Shown here one piece after another: positions 1-48,710 of a DNA stretch of 64,000 bases (position 1 is its first letter; the number at the start of each line of letters is the position of its first letter). The notes beneath the pieces are model-generated. The model had not been told where the DNA came from. It saw only the letters and a program-made list of their open reading frames with translations, and searched no databases. Made by a program: the position numbers and the translations under genes. The stretch is from Rugalucina vietnamica (taxonomy: Eukaryota; Mollusca; Bivalvia; Lucinida; Lucinidae), in contig OZ024880.1 in the NCBI GenBank assembly GCA_964017185.1, positions 41,816,329 to 41,880,328 of the forward strand, written 5' to 3'.

Positions 1-440
1 TCACGATTTATTTGTTTGTCCTTGATGATTCATTGACTAGTTAGAGATTCACCAGGAGGACCGAACAACTAACTCAATGTTGTGAACCACTGCAGAAGCT
101 GAGGGCGAGGTTATGGCCATGTAAAACTAGTTTAAGCCCGCCAGTATTTTTTCTATCACTGATCGTTCCAAAGCGATACGGCTGTTGTGATCCTTATTGT
201 TTTATTTCTTGGTGTTAAGTTTTTGTGCTGTTTGCACCTTATGTGCGTTTTCATATTTCTTGTTAGGTTTAGGTAACCGAGTGGTCGCCCATTGGGAAAT
301 AGCTGCTCACTCGGCTTATGATATGTTTGCTTACTATAAGTACTTAATTGTCAATTTAGTTCTTTCCTACCTTTGTTTTTGGAGTGGGATTTTCTTTCTG
401 ATTGCACCATTTCTTGATCATTGCCTACTTTTACATTTTT
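1..440 (+). repeat. Dispersed repeat R1, first copy
   Basis: The stretch containing the GACCGAACAACTAACT motif, the GATCGTTCCAAAGCGATAC motif and the CATTGGGAAATAGCTGCTCA motif recurs elsewhere in the window. Related full or partial copies lie near 1534-1612, 14608-14770, 31435-31690, 38065-38210, 38552-38640, 42035-42280, 45410-45810 and 52845-53110, in both orientations. No coding capacity or clear ends are visible. It could be a SINE-like or a degenerate nonautonomous element. The copy number is seen in the sequence; the class is unknown. Confidence 0.7.
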
Positions 441-1172
441 TCACCTGATTTTGATTGTCATATTATATTGTAATGTCATATGATATTGTTAATCTTACCA
501 TCTCATATTGAAGATGGCAGCCGCCACAGGAACCCAGAAGTTGGACACCGGATGTATACAACGCAACAGAACTAAAGCCAGGATGTCCCCAACACGGCTG
601 TAAAGATTCCAATCCAGCGTTTGTTTGCCCGACAGAGGTAGGAACACGATCATTATATGTACATCGTCTACTTTTACCTTTTCATCTATTTTACTAGATA
701 AGCATATAATCACACCGCTGAAATACACACCAATCGTTGGGCGGGACTGGATATCGAAAATGCCTCTTTTCGCTGTCTAGACCTACCGCAATCGTTCACG
801 TCTTTGATCATGAGGTTTGGAGAAAACAAGAACAACAACAACAAACAACAAAAGCACTGTATTTTTTCCAGCATACCACTACTAGAATATTTAAGCTGAC
901 AACTTGACGGTATTTTCATACTGACCGACATACAACGAAGGTCAGATTCAATGACCAAGAATTTTCATTTATATTACATTTATTAGGTCTATCCGTGTAG
1001 GTCGAAGGGTTTCATGATACCATTGTTCAGAAACACACCTTTATTTCACTTCGTAAGACCATTTACATGTACCTATCGATGTCATCAGAAAAATATATTG
1101 AGGTCTCCTAGATACACGTGTGGGGTGGAAATTTTTCATTGTGTACACCCTTGTATACTCCATCTATTACAG

Positions 1173-1362
1173 ACAGCTGAGAGTTGTCTTTTTCTTAACA
1201 TTTGGACCCCACTGGCTGCCGCTCCAAACACAAGCTATCCTGTAATGGTGTATCTACATGGTGGTAACTTTGTCCACATGAGCGTCAGCTCAGCTATATT
1301 CAGGGGAGACGACTTTGTGGGCACAGGGGAGGTAATCTATGTGGCTGTGGAATATAGATTGG
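1173..1362 (+). CDS. Carboxylesterase exon with oxyanion-hole motif
   Basis: Acceptor CTATTACAG before 1173 and donor G|GTAAGA at 1363. Reads in phase 0, leaves in phase 1. Encodes [18 protein letters not shown] and VAVEYRLG, the typical core of the alpha/beta-hydrolase fold. Confidence 0.85.
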
Positions 1363-4300
1363 GTAAGAACGGGTTATCACTGATATTTAGACGTTAAAAT
1401 GAAACAAAAAAGTATTTTACAGGGGTAAACTGGTAATATTAGGACGAAAAGTGGAAGTGTTAAAAAAGCAAAATGACAACTTATGCTGTCATAGAATTAT
1501 ATATTTTATGCCTCAAAGTACCTGATTGTTAGCTTGGTTTTTTCCCACCTCGATTTTTGGAGTGGGAATCTTTTTCTGATTGCGCCTTTTCCTGATCTTT
1601 GCCTACTTGTACCTTTATATATCTTATGCCTCAACAGACATACATACACTATAGGTGCTCTTTTGATGACGCAAAAATGGGAATGAAGGAATTTGGCTCT
1701 CAGTTTATTCTCTGAAACACAACGATTTTAATTGTGTATCAACAAGATTTTACTTTTGTATCTACAAACACCCTAACAATTCATATACATAACCATTCCA
1801 GGCGTTCTGGGTTTTCTGTACACTGGAGAGGAAGACTCGGATGCCAAGGGGAACTATGGTATACAGGACCAGCGGCTGGCGCTGATGTGGGTTCAACAAA
1901 ACATCAAGAACTTCGGCGGAGATCCGACAAAAGTATTGTTTAATTACAACACTTGTGACAGGAAAAGTCTTTTTTTGTCATATGTTCCGCAATTCGAAAG
2001 GCGTCAATGGTTCAATATTAAAGCAACAAGTTTAAGCTTTTCTAAAACGCTTGCGATCTCTCCGCACTTTTTATAGTGTGTGTGTTAGTTTGCTTCTTTT
2101 AGGAAGCTGTCTGTAAACATAATCACGTGATCAAAATTCGCAAGAAAGGCAGGTCAATATAAATAACGAAAAGCAAAAACGGTGAATATCCAACTCCATA
2201 TATGCACGATGATCGAGAGACTAGTCCACGGTGACAGTAGTGTGACCAATAAACCGAGTTATTCCGGATTTCAGAAATATCCGCCTGTTGGTCTTTTGCC
2301 TGGTTCAAGATTCTTATACCCACAGATATGTCATTTCTAATGAAAACCAGTCCATAGTGGTCGATTAAGCCACACGTTCTGATCCCGAGATCGCAATAAA
2401 CATGAACATTCAAACAAAAATAATTAATTTGTTTGTGTTGAGGTTTAACGTCCCAGTCAACAATTTTTCAGTCATGTCGGGACGGAGCCAACGCTTCCTG
2501 GGTTTAACCAGTACTGTAGGGAGTAGATGCAAAAATAATTAAGACTCCAGTACTGATTCATAATTAAAGAGGCAAACAGTGATAAAATGATTTATTTTAT
2601 ACTTAGCAGTGAAATTAATGTATATCAAAAATGGATAAAAGTGATATTTTCACTGCAGAATTGATATTGATATTTTCACTAGTGATTGATATCAGCCGAT
2701 ATTTTCACTGTAGAGTTTGGATTACTTCTGACGTTTCCATTCACTTGACGTCATTAAATGTGCCTCACTTCAGAAATTCAAATGCCTATAACTCCGTTAT
2801 TTACGAACGAAAACATAAAGTGTGGGTATTCATTTTCTTAGTTAGAACTTTAGGAACAATGTGGTACCAAAATTATTTGTTTTCAAAAATTTTTGGTTTT
2901 TGCATTTTCACCGCCTGCTTTGTGAATAGGAAAATGCCCGTCTATTGTATAAAATAAAAAGAAAATTTACTTTTTATCGGTAAATACCAAATATATTTCA
3001 TCTCGTGACTTGAAAACATCTAAATTTTCTAAATTTTGATGTTTTCAACTCACTCGATGAAATATATTTGGTATTCACCTCAAAAAAGTAAATATCCTCT
3101 ATGCTCTACATTGTAGCCGTTAATGCGAGATGAATATCAAAATATGGATGAAATGTTTAAAGGTCATTATAATGTAACGTAGCCTTCGTTATAATGACCT
3201 TTCTGTTCATTCCGTGGTACTGTTTTACTCCAGTAGTAACAGTGCTGTAATAATACCTATCATTACTACTGACATCTTAGGATTCCAAACACACAAGTAG
3301 ATCTACATGTAGTTGATTTTTCAGACATTAGAAAGGTCATGATGTACCATTAGGCTGGTCGGGTGGGAATATTGGGCACCCGACCATTGGGGCCTAAAGA
3401 AGTAGATGCACTGCTTGTGTGTCTCTATGCAAAGCTTCTACGATTCTGACTGATCATCTTATTATTGGTTAACCGCTCAGGTCTGAGCCTGCCCAGAAAC
3501 AGTGATTTAAGTCAAACCATCCATTCATATATTAAGACTTATTGGTTTAATTGGGTAACTTGTTATATTTGAAGCACATTTTGGATGTCATGACGTCCTT
3601 GATTTATAATTTTGTTAACACATTAGTTTCTGTATGAGAAAACCTTTCTTCATTAGTCAGACCCTGATAACCACACTGGATGCTGCACAGCTTGAAAGCT
3701 ACCATTGCTACCATTTGTGCTTGGTTTGTTTGATTGAAAAATATAAAGACTATTTAAAAATATAAGAGTATTATTCTATCATGACAGGAATAGTAAGAAC
3801 TCAGCTCCAGCACATCTGATCTGCACCTGTAATTTTTCACCTACATAATACAAAATATATGTGCATCGGCTCAGCTTTGATAAGGCAGCTTGCCTTTTTA
3901 GCAAACTGGTAATACAGACTATATTTCTATAAAAAGACGCTTACATCTTCTGAATCATTGGATATAACATCTTCTGAATCATTGGATATAAATAAGCTTG
4001 CTGAGTTGAAGCAGAAGATAGCTCTGAGGCCTAGGAGTATCCTATTAACTTTGGTTAAAAGTCACATAAAATAGAGGCAGCGTCCCGATATGACCATATC
4101 TGTTGACTGGGACGTACTTAAGCATCGATTCAAACAAACAAAACAAAATATGTATAATCTTTATATCCAGAATTTGCGCCGTTTAACTTTTGATATCGCG
4201 CAAATTCAAAGAATTTTGCATAGGTTCCATTTTCATTTGCTTTCTTGGCGTTTTATTGACGAATATTATTCCAGGTGACTCTTTTCGGGCAAAGCGCTGG

Positions 4301-5270
4301 TGGCCAATCAACGGCGATCCATCTAGCGTCAGAGAAATCAAAAGGTCTATTTCGGAATGCTATCGTAGAGAGCGCACCTTTCGACATTCCTCTAAAAAGT
4401 CCATACGAGGCGCTTTACCTGACGTCACTTATACGTCGGCTTCTAAACTGCACTGGTGACGATTACATGACATGTTTGAGATCAAAGACTGCCGACGAAA
4501 TCGCCGATGCACAAAGGACGTCGAGACAGGATGTGACGTCATTGAAAATTCTGGAGTTCTTTGAGCCATTGGGGCCATTTGTAGACGGACGAGAGATAAA
4601 AATAGAATTAATCGATGCGTTTCAGCAAAATAAGGCGTTTCCTGTACCAACGATGATTGGTAGCAATTCAGAAGAAACGCGAATTTTCGTTTATGAGGCT
4701 TGGGGAAAGCCCCTGACTGACTTGGAATATATAGCTGTGTTATACGCCACTTACCCCTCCCACCTAGGTACAATGTTGAAAATGTATCCAATTCCACCAG
4801 GCGCCAATGACACGCGTGACCTATTATCAGAGTTAGGCACAGACTTCATATTTACATGTGTTGCTAGAAATGTGAGTCAAAATCTATTGAAACATGGCGA
4901 AAGTCATGTTTATAGATACGTCTTTGACCATGCTTTTTCTTTTAATGGGTGGGGTCGGTTTAACTACTGTGAGAAACACGTGTGTCATGGCGAAGAAATT
5001 CCGTTTGTATTCCATAGCGCGGACCAGTCCGGGTTCAATTTTAACAAGGATGAGGAACTTTTGTCAGACAGTATGATTAAATATTGGTCGAATTTTGCTT
5101 ACACCTCAGATCCTAATTCAGGACCACATAATGTTAAACTCAAGTGGCCGCGTTACGATCCCAAGGCAGCGTCAGTGATCCGATTCAAGACCCCCGAGAA
5201 TGAAATAATGCCAGATCCCTACAGAAAGGAATTTTGTGACTTTTGGGATTCAATAGGTTATGTCGCCTAA
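1173..5270 (+). CDS. Type-B carboxylesterase (cholinesterase family), 3' part
   Basis: Secreted alpha/beta-hydrolase of the carboxylesterase/cholinesterase family, predicted to cleave carboxylic esters. Exons: 1173-1362 (phase 1 out), 1802-1932 (phase 0 out) and 4275-5270 (stop TAA). The first exon carries the ESCLFLNIW strand, matching the family S-E-D-C-L-x-L-N motif, and the oxyanion-hole HGGNF. The second carries [12 protein letters not shown] and FGGDP. The third opens with the nucleophile elbow GQSAGG (family usually GESAGG). It also has the acidic residue in [10 protein letters not shown] and the catalytic His in [10 protein letters not shown], so the Ser-Glu-His triad is present. No frameshift is seen. 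The N-terminal part (signal peptide, first about 100 residues) is missing and should lie upstream of the window. The [13 protein letters not shown] region resembles the cAMP-regulated D2/crystal-protein-like esterases of invertebrates; that subfamily call is inference. There is no clear AATAAA close to the stop. Confidence 0.9.
1802..1932 (+). CDS. Carboxylesterase exon with [12 protein letters not shown] motif
   Basis: Acceptor ATTCCAG, donor AAA|GTATTG. Phase 1 in, phase 0 out (131 nt). Encodes [27 protein letters not shown] and NFGGDPTK, which precede the nucleophile elbow in this family. Confidence 0.85.
2965..3094. repeat. Short inverted repeat in an esterase intron
   Basis: TTTACTTTTT...AAATATATTTCATC is mirrored by GATGAAATATATTTGG...AAAAAAGTAAA with a spacer of about 50 bp that itself pairs partly (ACATCTAAATTTTC / AAATTTTGATGTTT). 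It looks like a palindromic miniature element. Confidence 0.6.
3943..3990. repeat. 24-bp direct duplication
   Basis: A 24-bp unit beginning ACATCTTCTGAATCATTGG occurs twice without a gap, in the second esterase intron of this window. Nothing functional is evident. Confidence 0.9.
4275..5270 (+). CDS. Carboxylesterase terminal exon with catalytic Ser, Glu and His
   Basis: Acceptor ATTATTCCAG before 4275; 331 codons to TAA at 5268-5270. It contains GQSAGG, GSNSEE and [10 protein letters not shown] and ends in a Trp/Phe-rich FCDFWDS segment typical of the family C-terminus. The exon is intact. Confidence 0.9.
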   Translation: MTLFGQSAGGQSTAIHLASEKSKGLFRNAIVESAPFDIPLKSPYEALYLTSLIRRLLNCTGDDYMTCLRSKTADEIADAQRTSRQDVTSLKILEFFEPLGPFVDGREIKIELIDAFQQNKAFPVPTMIGSNSEETRIFVYEAWGKPLTDLEYIAVLYATYPSHLGTMLKMYPIPPGANDTRDLLSELGTDFIFTCVARNVSQNLLKHGESHVYRYVFDHAFSFNGWGRFNYCEKHVCHGEEIPFVFHSADQSGFNFNKDEELLSDSMIKYWSNFAYTSDPNSGPHNVKLKWPRYDPKAASVIRFKTPENEIMPDPYRKEFCDFWDSIGYVA

Positions 5271-7900
5271 CTACGACATCAGACATCATCATCTACAATT
5301 TGATATTATTTTATCTACCTGTTACGTATATCAGATTTAAAAAAGCATATGCTTTTTATAATTTAAATATGTAGCAAAGTCACTATAAAGTTGATTACTT
5401 CTACAGATTGTGTTGTGCTTTTACATATGCTTCCAATGTTATTAGTAAAATTGGATCCACATCAGAAGAGAATTGAAAAAGGAGTGTGTTTGTTTTTTAG
5501 CTTCGCCAGTTTGTCATTTGATGTGAAACAGTGTACACTTCACTTCCTCTTTTCCTTATTTGTGTCTGTTTGGGGTTTTAATATTTGGTTTATTCCTAGG
5601 AGTTTTTCTTTTCACTGTAACAGAACCGTCGATGCTAGGTTTGATTTGATTTCATACTTAATTCTGCTGATATCATAGTATAAAACGTAAATGAATATAT
5701 GAAGCCATAAAACACACAACCGACTACCAAAATAGCTATCAGATATGCAATGTAGTGCTTTAATAGGAAGACTAAAACAAACAAAAGCAAGAGAATGTGA
5801 CACATAATTCTGTTATATCAAGTTCATTTTGTATAATGTTTTGTGATATTTGAAAATATATTAACAAGTCCATGTTTATAATTCAAAATCGGATGACAGA
5901 CCTAAAATACACGCTAACGAACTGTCAGTGTGTCAGTATTGGAGGCGCAACATACACTTAAGACGTAAAACCTCGTTGTTATGAGGGACATGCCAAACAA
6001 CAAATACGCGTAACCACAATCGCGAAATTTAATTTTACCTATTTTAAAGTCTGAAGTGGTTTATTCAAAGATTAGATCCCTGTGCGGTATAGTGTATTTA
6101 AAGATATAAACAAGAGTCTCACATTTGGACAGAGTATGACAAGTTAAATCCAGTTTAATGCAAAATCAGACTCTACTTTTAAGGAAGATCTTAAATTGAT
6201 AAATTAATTATTACTTGACTGTTTCTGAATTTTAGTCCATCAAGTTCAAGACTAGTTATGATTGGTCTCACTCATTTTTATTTTTTTTTTTACAGAAATA
6301 TCTAAAGTGCATTTCCTAGTGTCTGATAATGTTTTTCGCAGTTATTTTGCAATTGATTAAATCTAGATGAAATAGTTTCTTGTCACAAATGAGCATTTAG
6401 TTTGTCGTAAAAAGTGCAGCAAACATTTCGAAAATCAGTTGACAAGTAAGAAATCTTTGGTCAAAATCATCTTGAATAGGGTTTTCAAGTTCTGCACAAA
6501 AATCTCATGTACAGGAGGCAAATATTTTCCCGCACAAATTTAAAATTCTGATTGCCCTAAATCATTACAAAATGACTCAAATGACTTACCTGAGACAAAA
6601 CCTTCATGATCAAGTAAAATTTTTCGAAAAGTACCCATTTTCATGATCATAGATTATTTCCATTGGCAATGCAAAATCCCTATTCAAAATTCATTTTGTC
6701 TATTAAAATTTTATATGTTGACCGATTTTCAAACTTTTTGCAGGTCCTATTTGGACAAACTACAATTAAGATTTTGATTTGAAAATAACTTTTTTATCGT
6801 CATCCACACAAAAATGTTTTGCAAAAATCATTATCAGAGGCAAGGTTTTAAACTTTAGAATATTAGTGTTAATAATAAATGCATGGGTAGCGCTTTTCTA
6901 AACTTCGTAAATCCAGCAAGTTTTGGATTTACGAAGTTTATAGAAATGATTTCTTTACCTTTTAAAAATATATGTTTGTGTCATGTGGGGACCTAAATGT
7001 CTTTCCGGTCATTAATTTAACGCACTAGCATCCAAATTCCCATTTGTTTTAAAAACGAAATGGGCATCAATCATGTCTCAACGCCCTAGCAGTTTCAAGT
7101 CTGTGTTAAAAGCTCGAATCTCGTCCCGCAAGTGATTCTAACAGTTACTTGTACCTAGAAAAAACTAAGGCTCTCAGATAAAAAGAATAGATACCGGGAA
7201 AACAACTATACGAGATTATAAACGTACGTTTCAAAAGAAATGAATAAAATCAACTTGTATCAAACAATAACAACCTAACCTACATTACGCGAACAGTGAA
7301 GACAAAAGGTCACATGAACACACCGACAAAATCTATGTTTTCAGAAGAATTAATACTGACAAATGCCAGATATTGAAGTCATCTGACAAAAGGCCTATAT
7401 CAAAGGTTTATGAAAAGTTCTAAGATGACGAAAAACGTACTAAGATGACGAACCAAAGAACCTCGTGAAAGACATGCAAATGGACAGGAAGTGCAAACTT
7501 TGGTTAATATGAAGTATGTTTCAAAATTAAACTAGAATAATACTACATGCGCATTTATCTTTTTAAGTGAATTTCAATATTTTCCATAATCTTAACAAAG
7601 TTTATCAATTTACATTTGACAAATCCATTACTGGCCCATCAAGGCTTATCTGTAGACCTAATAATCGCATTGTCCTCACTTCAGGGGTCAAATTAATTCC
7701 AAAATGTTATTTAGAAGAGACATTATAATCCACATGATGACACTTTCGATGATTTAAAGACAATTGTTTCGTACTTTTGCACCGTAATTGTGTAATTTAC
7801 ACGAAATCTCAATACATATATTTTTTTTTATATATTTAAAAACCTTTGTCATCCAAGTCACGTGATCATTTCAGACAGTTTTACATGAGGAATGCGCTAA
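5271..7900. other. Intergenic region between esterase and VWA-like gene
   Basis: No exon with splice sites and protein-like content is seen on either strand. The region is AT-rich. A short hairpin lies at about 6900-6945: AACTTCGTAAATCC pairs with GGATTTACGAAGTT. It holds the 3' flank of the esterase and the upstream flank of the next gene. Confidence 0.5.
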
Positions 7901-7908
7901 GTGGTTTG

Positions 7909-7920
7909 TATATATTAAAA
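7909..7920 (+). promoter_or_regulatory. Candidate TATA box of the VWA-like gene
   Basis: TATATATTAAAA lies about 100 bp before the predicted start codon of the signal-peptide exon. A start site about 30 bp downstream would give a 5' leader of roughly 75-80 nt. The position fits, but AT-rich DNA gives many such matches. Confidence 0.4.
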
Positions 7921-8011
7921 TGTAAGGTATTCATAACTTCCATTTTCGAAAGAACTGGACGCAAAGACAGTGATTGAAAGACAATAAAGAAATCAAAGCA
8001 AAATATAGTGG

Positions 8012-8019
8012 ATGAGAAT

Positions 8020-8023
<4 letters not shown>
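8012..8023 (+). promoter_or_regulatory. Minimal upstream ORF overlapping the start codon
   Basis: ATG AGA ATA TGA encodes three residues, and its stop overlaps the main ATG at 8020-8022 (ATGA overlap). The upstream ATG has a weak context (T at -3); the main ATG has A at -3. It could tune initiation if the leader starts upstream. Confidence 0.45.
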
Positions 8024-44697
<36,674 letters not shown>

Positions 44698-44721
44698 ATG
44701 GCAAAATGACTGATAACAGAC

Positions 44722-44839
44722 AATAAAATGGCCATTGCAACTTAAGTGATTTTAAGATTTGCCAAAATGCTTCGACTGTGATAAAAGTGTATATGTTCAG
44801 TTCCGCTCAAATGTTCATTATGTTAAAAATGATAATAAA
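44722..44839 (+). terminator. Polyadenylation signals of the VWA-like gene
   Basis: AATAAA occurs at 44722-44727 and at 44834-44839, 25 and about 137 nt after the stop codon. Either could direct 3' end formation. Confidence 0.55.
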
Positions 44840-44948
44840 GACTATTAAAGCTCACTCCAGCCATATGGTTGTGAGCTTTAAGTATAATGCGTGGTCCACC
44901 GCATGCCCCTATGGATGTTCTGACTGATGACAGTAAACCTATATAATT

Positions 44949-45182
44949 GAGCCGCCTCGTAGGAAAACCAACAATGTGGTTTCCGAACAGGTCCGACACA
45001 AACCGGCCTGTACAAGCACAGAAAAGAGCTAGAAGCTTGAAATTTCGGATTTAAGTGGAAGAGGAATTATACTATCCGAGTAACGAAAACAAAGGCGCTG
45101 ATCAGCTTCGCAGTTACTGCGAAGCTGATCTGCGCCTTTGTTTTCGCCTATGCAGATTGTTGGTTTTCCCAAGAGACGGCTC
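44949..45182. mobile_element. Family A MITE, copy 6
   Basis: GAGCCGCCTCGTAGGAAAACC to TTTTCCCAAGAGACGGCTC, intact core. Lies just downstream of the 3' end of the VWA-like gene. Confidence 0.9.
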
Positions 45183-45409
45183 ATATATATTTTCGACCAA
45201 GTGTCGCAGTATTTAAACACTTAACTTAATGATAAAAAATGTCATGGTAGCTAAACGTACATATTTTTGTTTCAAGCCTACTCAAAGTTAAAGAAAACAA
45301 AAATAGGTTCTTTATGGGTGCCACATATTATAATAATAATTGCTGCGATAGCCAATAGTCATTTGAACACAAGAAGCTTGAGTGCTGTACACTGTAAATA
45401 GCAATTATC

Positions 45410-45810
45410 CACGAGGACCAAACAACTAACTAAATGTTGTGAACCACTGCAGAAGATGAGGGTGAGGTTAGACACCTGTAAAACCGGTTTAAGCCCCCCC
45501 CCCCCCCACACACACACAGTTGTATATTACTGATCGTTCCAAGGCGATACTTCTGTTGTGGGTCTAATTGTTTTGTGTTTTGGAGTAGAATTTTTGTGCT
45601 GTTTGAGCCTTATGTACGTTTTCATATTTTTAATTAAGTTTGGGTAACTGAGTGGCTGCATATTCGGGAATAGCTGCTCACTCGGCATACGATATGCCTT
45701 CTTGGCATAAGTACCTAAGTGTCATTTTAGTTTTTTCCCACCCTTGGTTTGTGGAGTGGGAATTTCTTTCTGATTGTGCCATTTCCTGATCAATGCCTAC
45801 TTGTACATTA
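45410..45810 (+). repeat. Dispersed repeat R1 copy, near full length
   Basis: Matches 45-440 over its length. Contains a C tract followed by (CA)n at 45497-45520. Confidence 0.8.
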
Positions 45811-45901
45811 TTATCCACAAGACAGAGTATGGGGACAATCAATAAACTATATATTTTCATGTGAATATAGTGTAGTCTGTGGCTAAGATGTATCAAGTAT
45901 T

Positions 45902-47535
45902 CACACTCTGCATGCCAATATCGATATTTGACCAACGCCGGAGTGGGATAGCCAACTCCGAGGATAACGCCTACGCCTGAGGAAAATAGAGAGTGCTCTT
46001 CTTCTAAAAATGTCAAAATAAGTTGGAAAACACGCTCTTTACTCAGTTTCCCTAATTCTATATCTTCCTATGACAATGAGCTTGTTGTTCAAAACAATTT
46101 TAGGCGCAAAGATATTCGTATTATTGATAAATTTATGAAAGATGTACGTTAATACAACAACCTAATTTAAACGTTTCTGTACGAAGATAGTGGTTGAAAT
46201 TGTGCATATGGAAGAAACAATATATATCTGACATTAACAGAACCAAAGCACGCTTGAATTTGGTATATTTTGAACATTTTCATGCATTTAATTAACCGAC
46301 CCTCTTTAGTAAGGAAATGAGGGTAACGTTAACGCCGGAGTAAGATACGACTGCAGCCGGAGGAAATGTTAGAGAAGAGATGAGACCAAATACGACGCCC
46401 GATTTTGTTCTCAAGATTTGATGGTCTTTTTATCAAGAAATCGTATTTACTTTCACCCCATAATGGTCTGTAATGCTTATAATCTCCTACAAGATGCTTA
46501 CCTTCTGGCGTGGGATCGCGCGCGCACGTTTCTGTTACACATAGAATTGAGGACATGTATCTTGTTACTTTTATTGTCTCAAATTCGTAGTTTATCAAAA
46601 ATAAAATATTTCTGTACACGAAGATACAAACGAGCAAAAATTGAAACAAAATCATGGCTTGCTAGATTCGCCACAGACATGCAATGCAACATACACTAAA
46701 AGAGCACAGTTTTATAAAGATTTGCAGGCATTTAGATTGTACAGTTTCACTCGGTCGAATCATTCATATTGAATCAGAAAACCTTTCGTTACAACGCATT
46801 ACTTAAATGTTCATGTCATGCTTTTTAAATACGAATAGTATTAAAACACGGTAATGGACATTCGTATGTACTTTAAACGGGAGGAAAATGCATCACGGTA
46901 TTTCCATAACCGTGCACGTGCTTTCACGTATGTATCATTATACAGGTGCAGCTGCCAAATATTGTTGCTACCACTCTATCAAGTAAAAGTCGAGTAAAAA
47001 TAGTTTTTGTTTTGAAACAGCATTCTGTGCAAACGTTATCATCCTCAGGCGTTGGTCATGTCCATATATAACCTTCCTCCGGCGTTGGCGATCCCATTCT
47101 TTTTTCCACAAGGTGTCTTTGGTTGCGAAAAATGTCTAAATGCTTCGTCAGAAATGAGCTTTAAGTAAAACAGTTTGTACAGCGAATATGAGTTATAAAT
47201 TATAGCATGAACAAAGAATGAAAAGTTTTGACTTTAAAGAATTGTTGACTTCTAAATCAGTCTTGACGGACAAAACCACAAAATTGTGTGTGTTTTCTTG
47301 TATTTTATATGTTTCAGACAAAGTATTGTAACATGATGTCAATTTTATATGGAAGCAAACCCATATTACAACATTAACTTATCATTACAAATACATTATC
47401 CACTTGCTCTATAAAATAGTTCATATTTTTGTTGACAGCCCTTCACATACTGTTCCTCAGGCGTTGGCTATTGCCTCGGAGTTAGCTATTTCACTCCGGC
47501 GTTGGTCAAATATCGATAATTGGCATGCAGAGTGT
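45902..47535. mobile_element. Foldback element, CTCTGCATGCCAAT ends
   Basis: CACTCTGCATGCCAATATCG...CCAACGCCGGAGT at 45902-45985 is mirrored at 47457-47535. Inner GGCGTTGG-type repeats occur at 46330-46368 and 47045-47095. No transposase or other gene is seen in between. Confidence 0.75.
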
Positions 47536-47618
47536 GGTATTTACCTTATGACTATCCTCTGACCTCAACGTAACTCATGGGAAATTACTTTTCATACTGT
47601 ATTGCACATTCATTGTTA

Positions 47619-47745
47619 CGGGCAGTTATCCTGGTGGTGAAAGTTCTTTCACACCTGTCTGGAGGTAAGGTAAGTGACTTTCCTTACCTCCAGACAGGTG
47701 TGTGAAAGAACTTTCACCACCTGGATAACTGCCCATAACAACGAA
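47619..47745. repeat. Long hairpin
   Basis: GGGCAGTTATCCTGGTGGTG...CACACCTGTCTGGAGGTAAG pairs with CTTACCTCCAGACAGGTGTG...CACCTGGATAACTGCCC around an 11-bp loop, near-perfect arms of about 55 bp. A degraded third arm follows at 47758-47800. Confidence 0.85.
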
Positions 47746-48560
47746 TGAACGATACAGTATGAAAGTGACTTTCCCTTACCACCAGATAGGTGGTGAAAAT
47801 TATTTTCATAAATATTTTAACTTGTTGTTTCTGAACCGAGACAAAAGTGAAAAACATCAAATAAATAGTTATCCACTGCGTAGGACACTGATCAAACTAA
47901 ATAGTTACATAGAGCTGAGGGCATTCTATCGTTGGAAGTTGGTTTCTGGTTCTCACATTAGTGTTAGTGGGTTATTGTTGTTAAAGTGCAAGAACGAAGA
48001 ATCAGAAACCAATGTCACATATTTTTGCACCACTTTAATCAGAAACGACCAACTGTATCCCTTAAATACAGCTGGTCATTTCGTACTCCGGTCCCCTAAC
48101 TGACCATGTGGATTTGGGAAAGTTAGGTCCGAGGGCTTCTAAAACAAATACCCGCAATACAATCTTACACACGATATATATATTTAACTGAAAATCATTA
48201 CGAAATGGTAGTATGCTTTTGCATATAAAAGAAAACATCATTTATATTGACCATCCCGTCTTAACTGTTTCAATAAAGATCATGCTTATTATTTATTTAA
48301 AAAAATGAGAACAAAAAGCTTATCAGTATGCAAAATAAATTTTGCTCTCAATATGTTTTAAATGTACAAGGGAAAATACTCCCGTATAATCTATTTCTGA
48401 CAATAGCGACACGGTACAGTTGACAAGCTTCCTCGTTTTGCACGTGCAGTGTTCGGGCAATAGTAACGCCGCGAGAAAAAGTCACTTCACCGATGTTCAT
48501 TATCGTTGTGTAGCTCTTACATAAACTAAAATGTCACTCAGTCGGGTCATAAGGTAAGTT

Positions 48561-48710
48561 AATTACCCGCTTCGCGACAGGTGGGTATGATATTTTCCTG
48601 ACCTGTCCCGCCAAAAGCATGCACCTCGAGCCCTTCGGGCTCTCGGTGCATGCTTTTGGCTGGCCAGGTCAGGAAAATATCATACCCACCTGTCGCTCAG
48701 CGGGTAATTA
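48561..48710. repeat. Long near-perfect hairpin
   Basis: AATTACCCGCTTCGCGACAG...GGTCAGG-type arms of about 65-70 bp close on a GAGCCCTTCGGGCTC core. The arms differ by a few bases. Could be a miniature transposon. Confidence 0.85.

Noticed and set aside
46329..46699. Overlapping frames of about 100 codons on both strands
   Set aside because: They lie inside the 45902-47535 foldback element and show no motif.
47759..48103. 114-codon open frame on the plus strand
   Set aside because: It starts in the degraded hairpin arm, shows no domain or splice context and ends without a signal; treated as chance.
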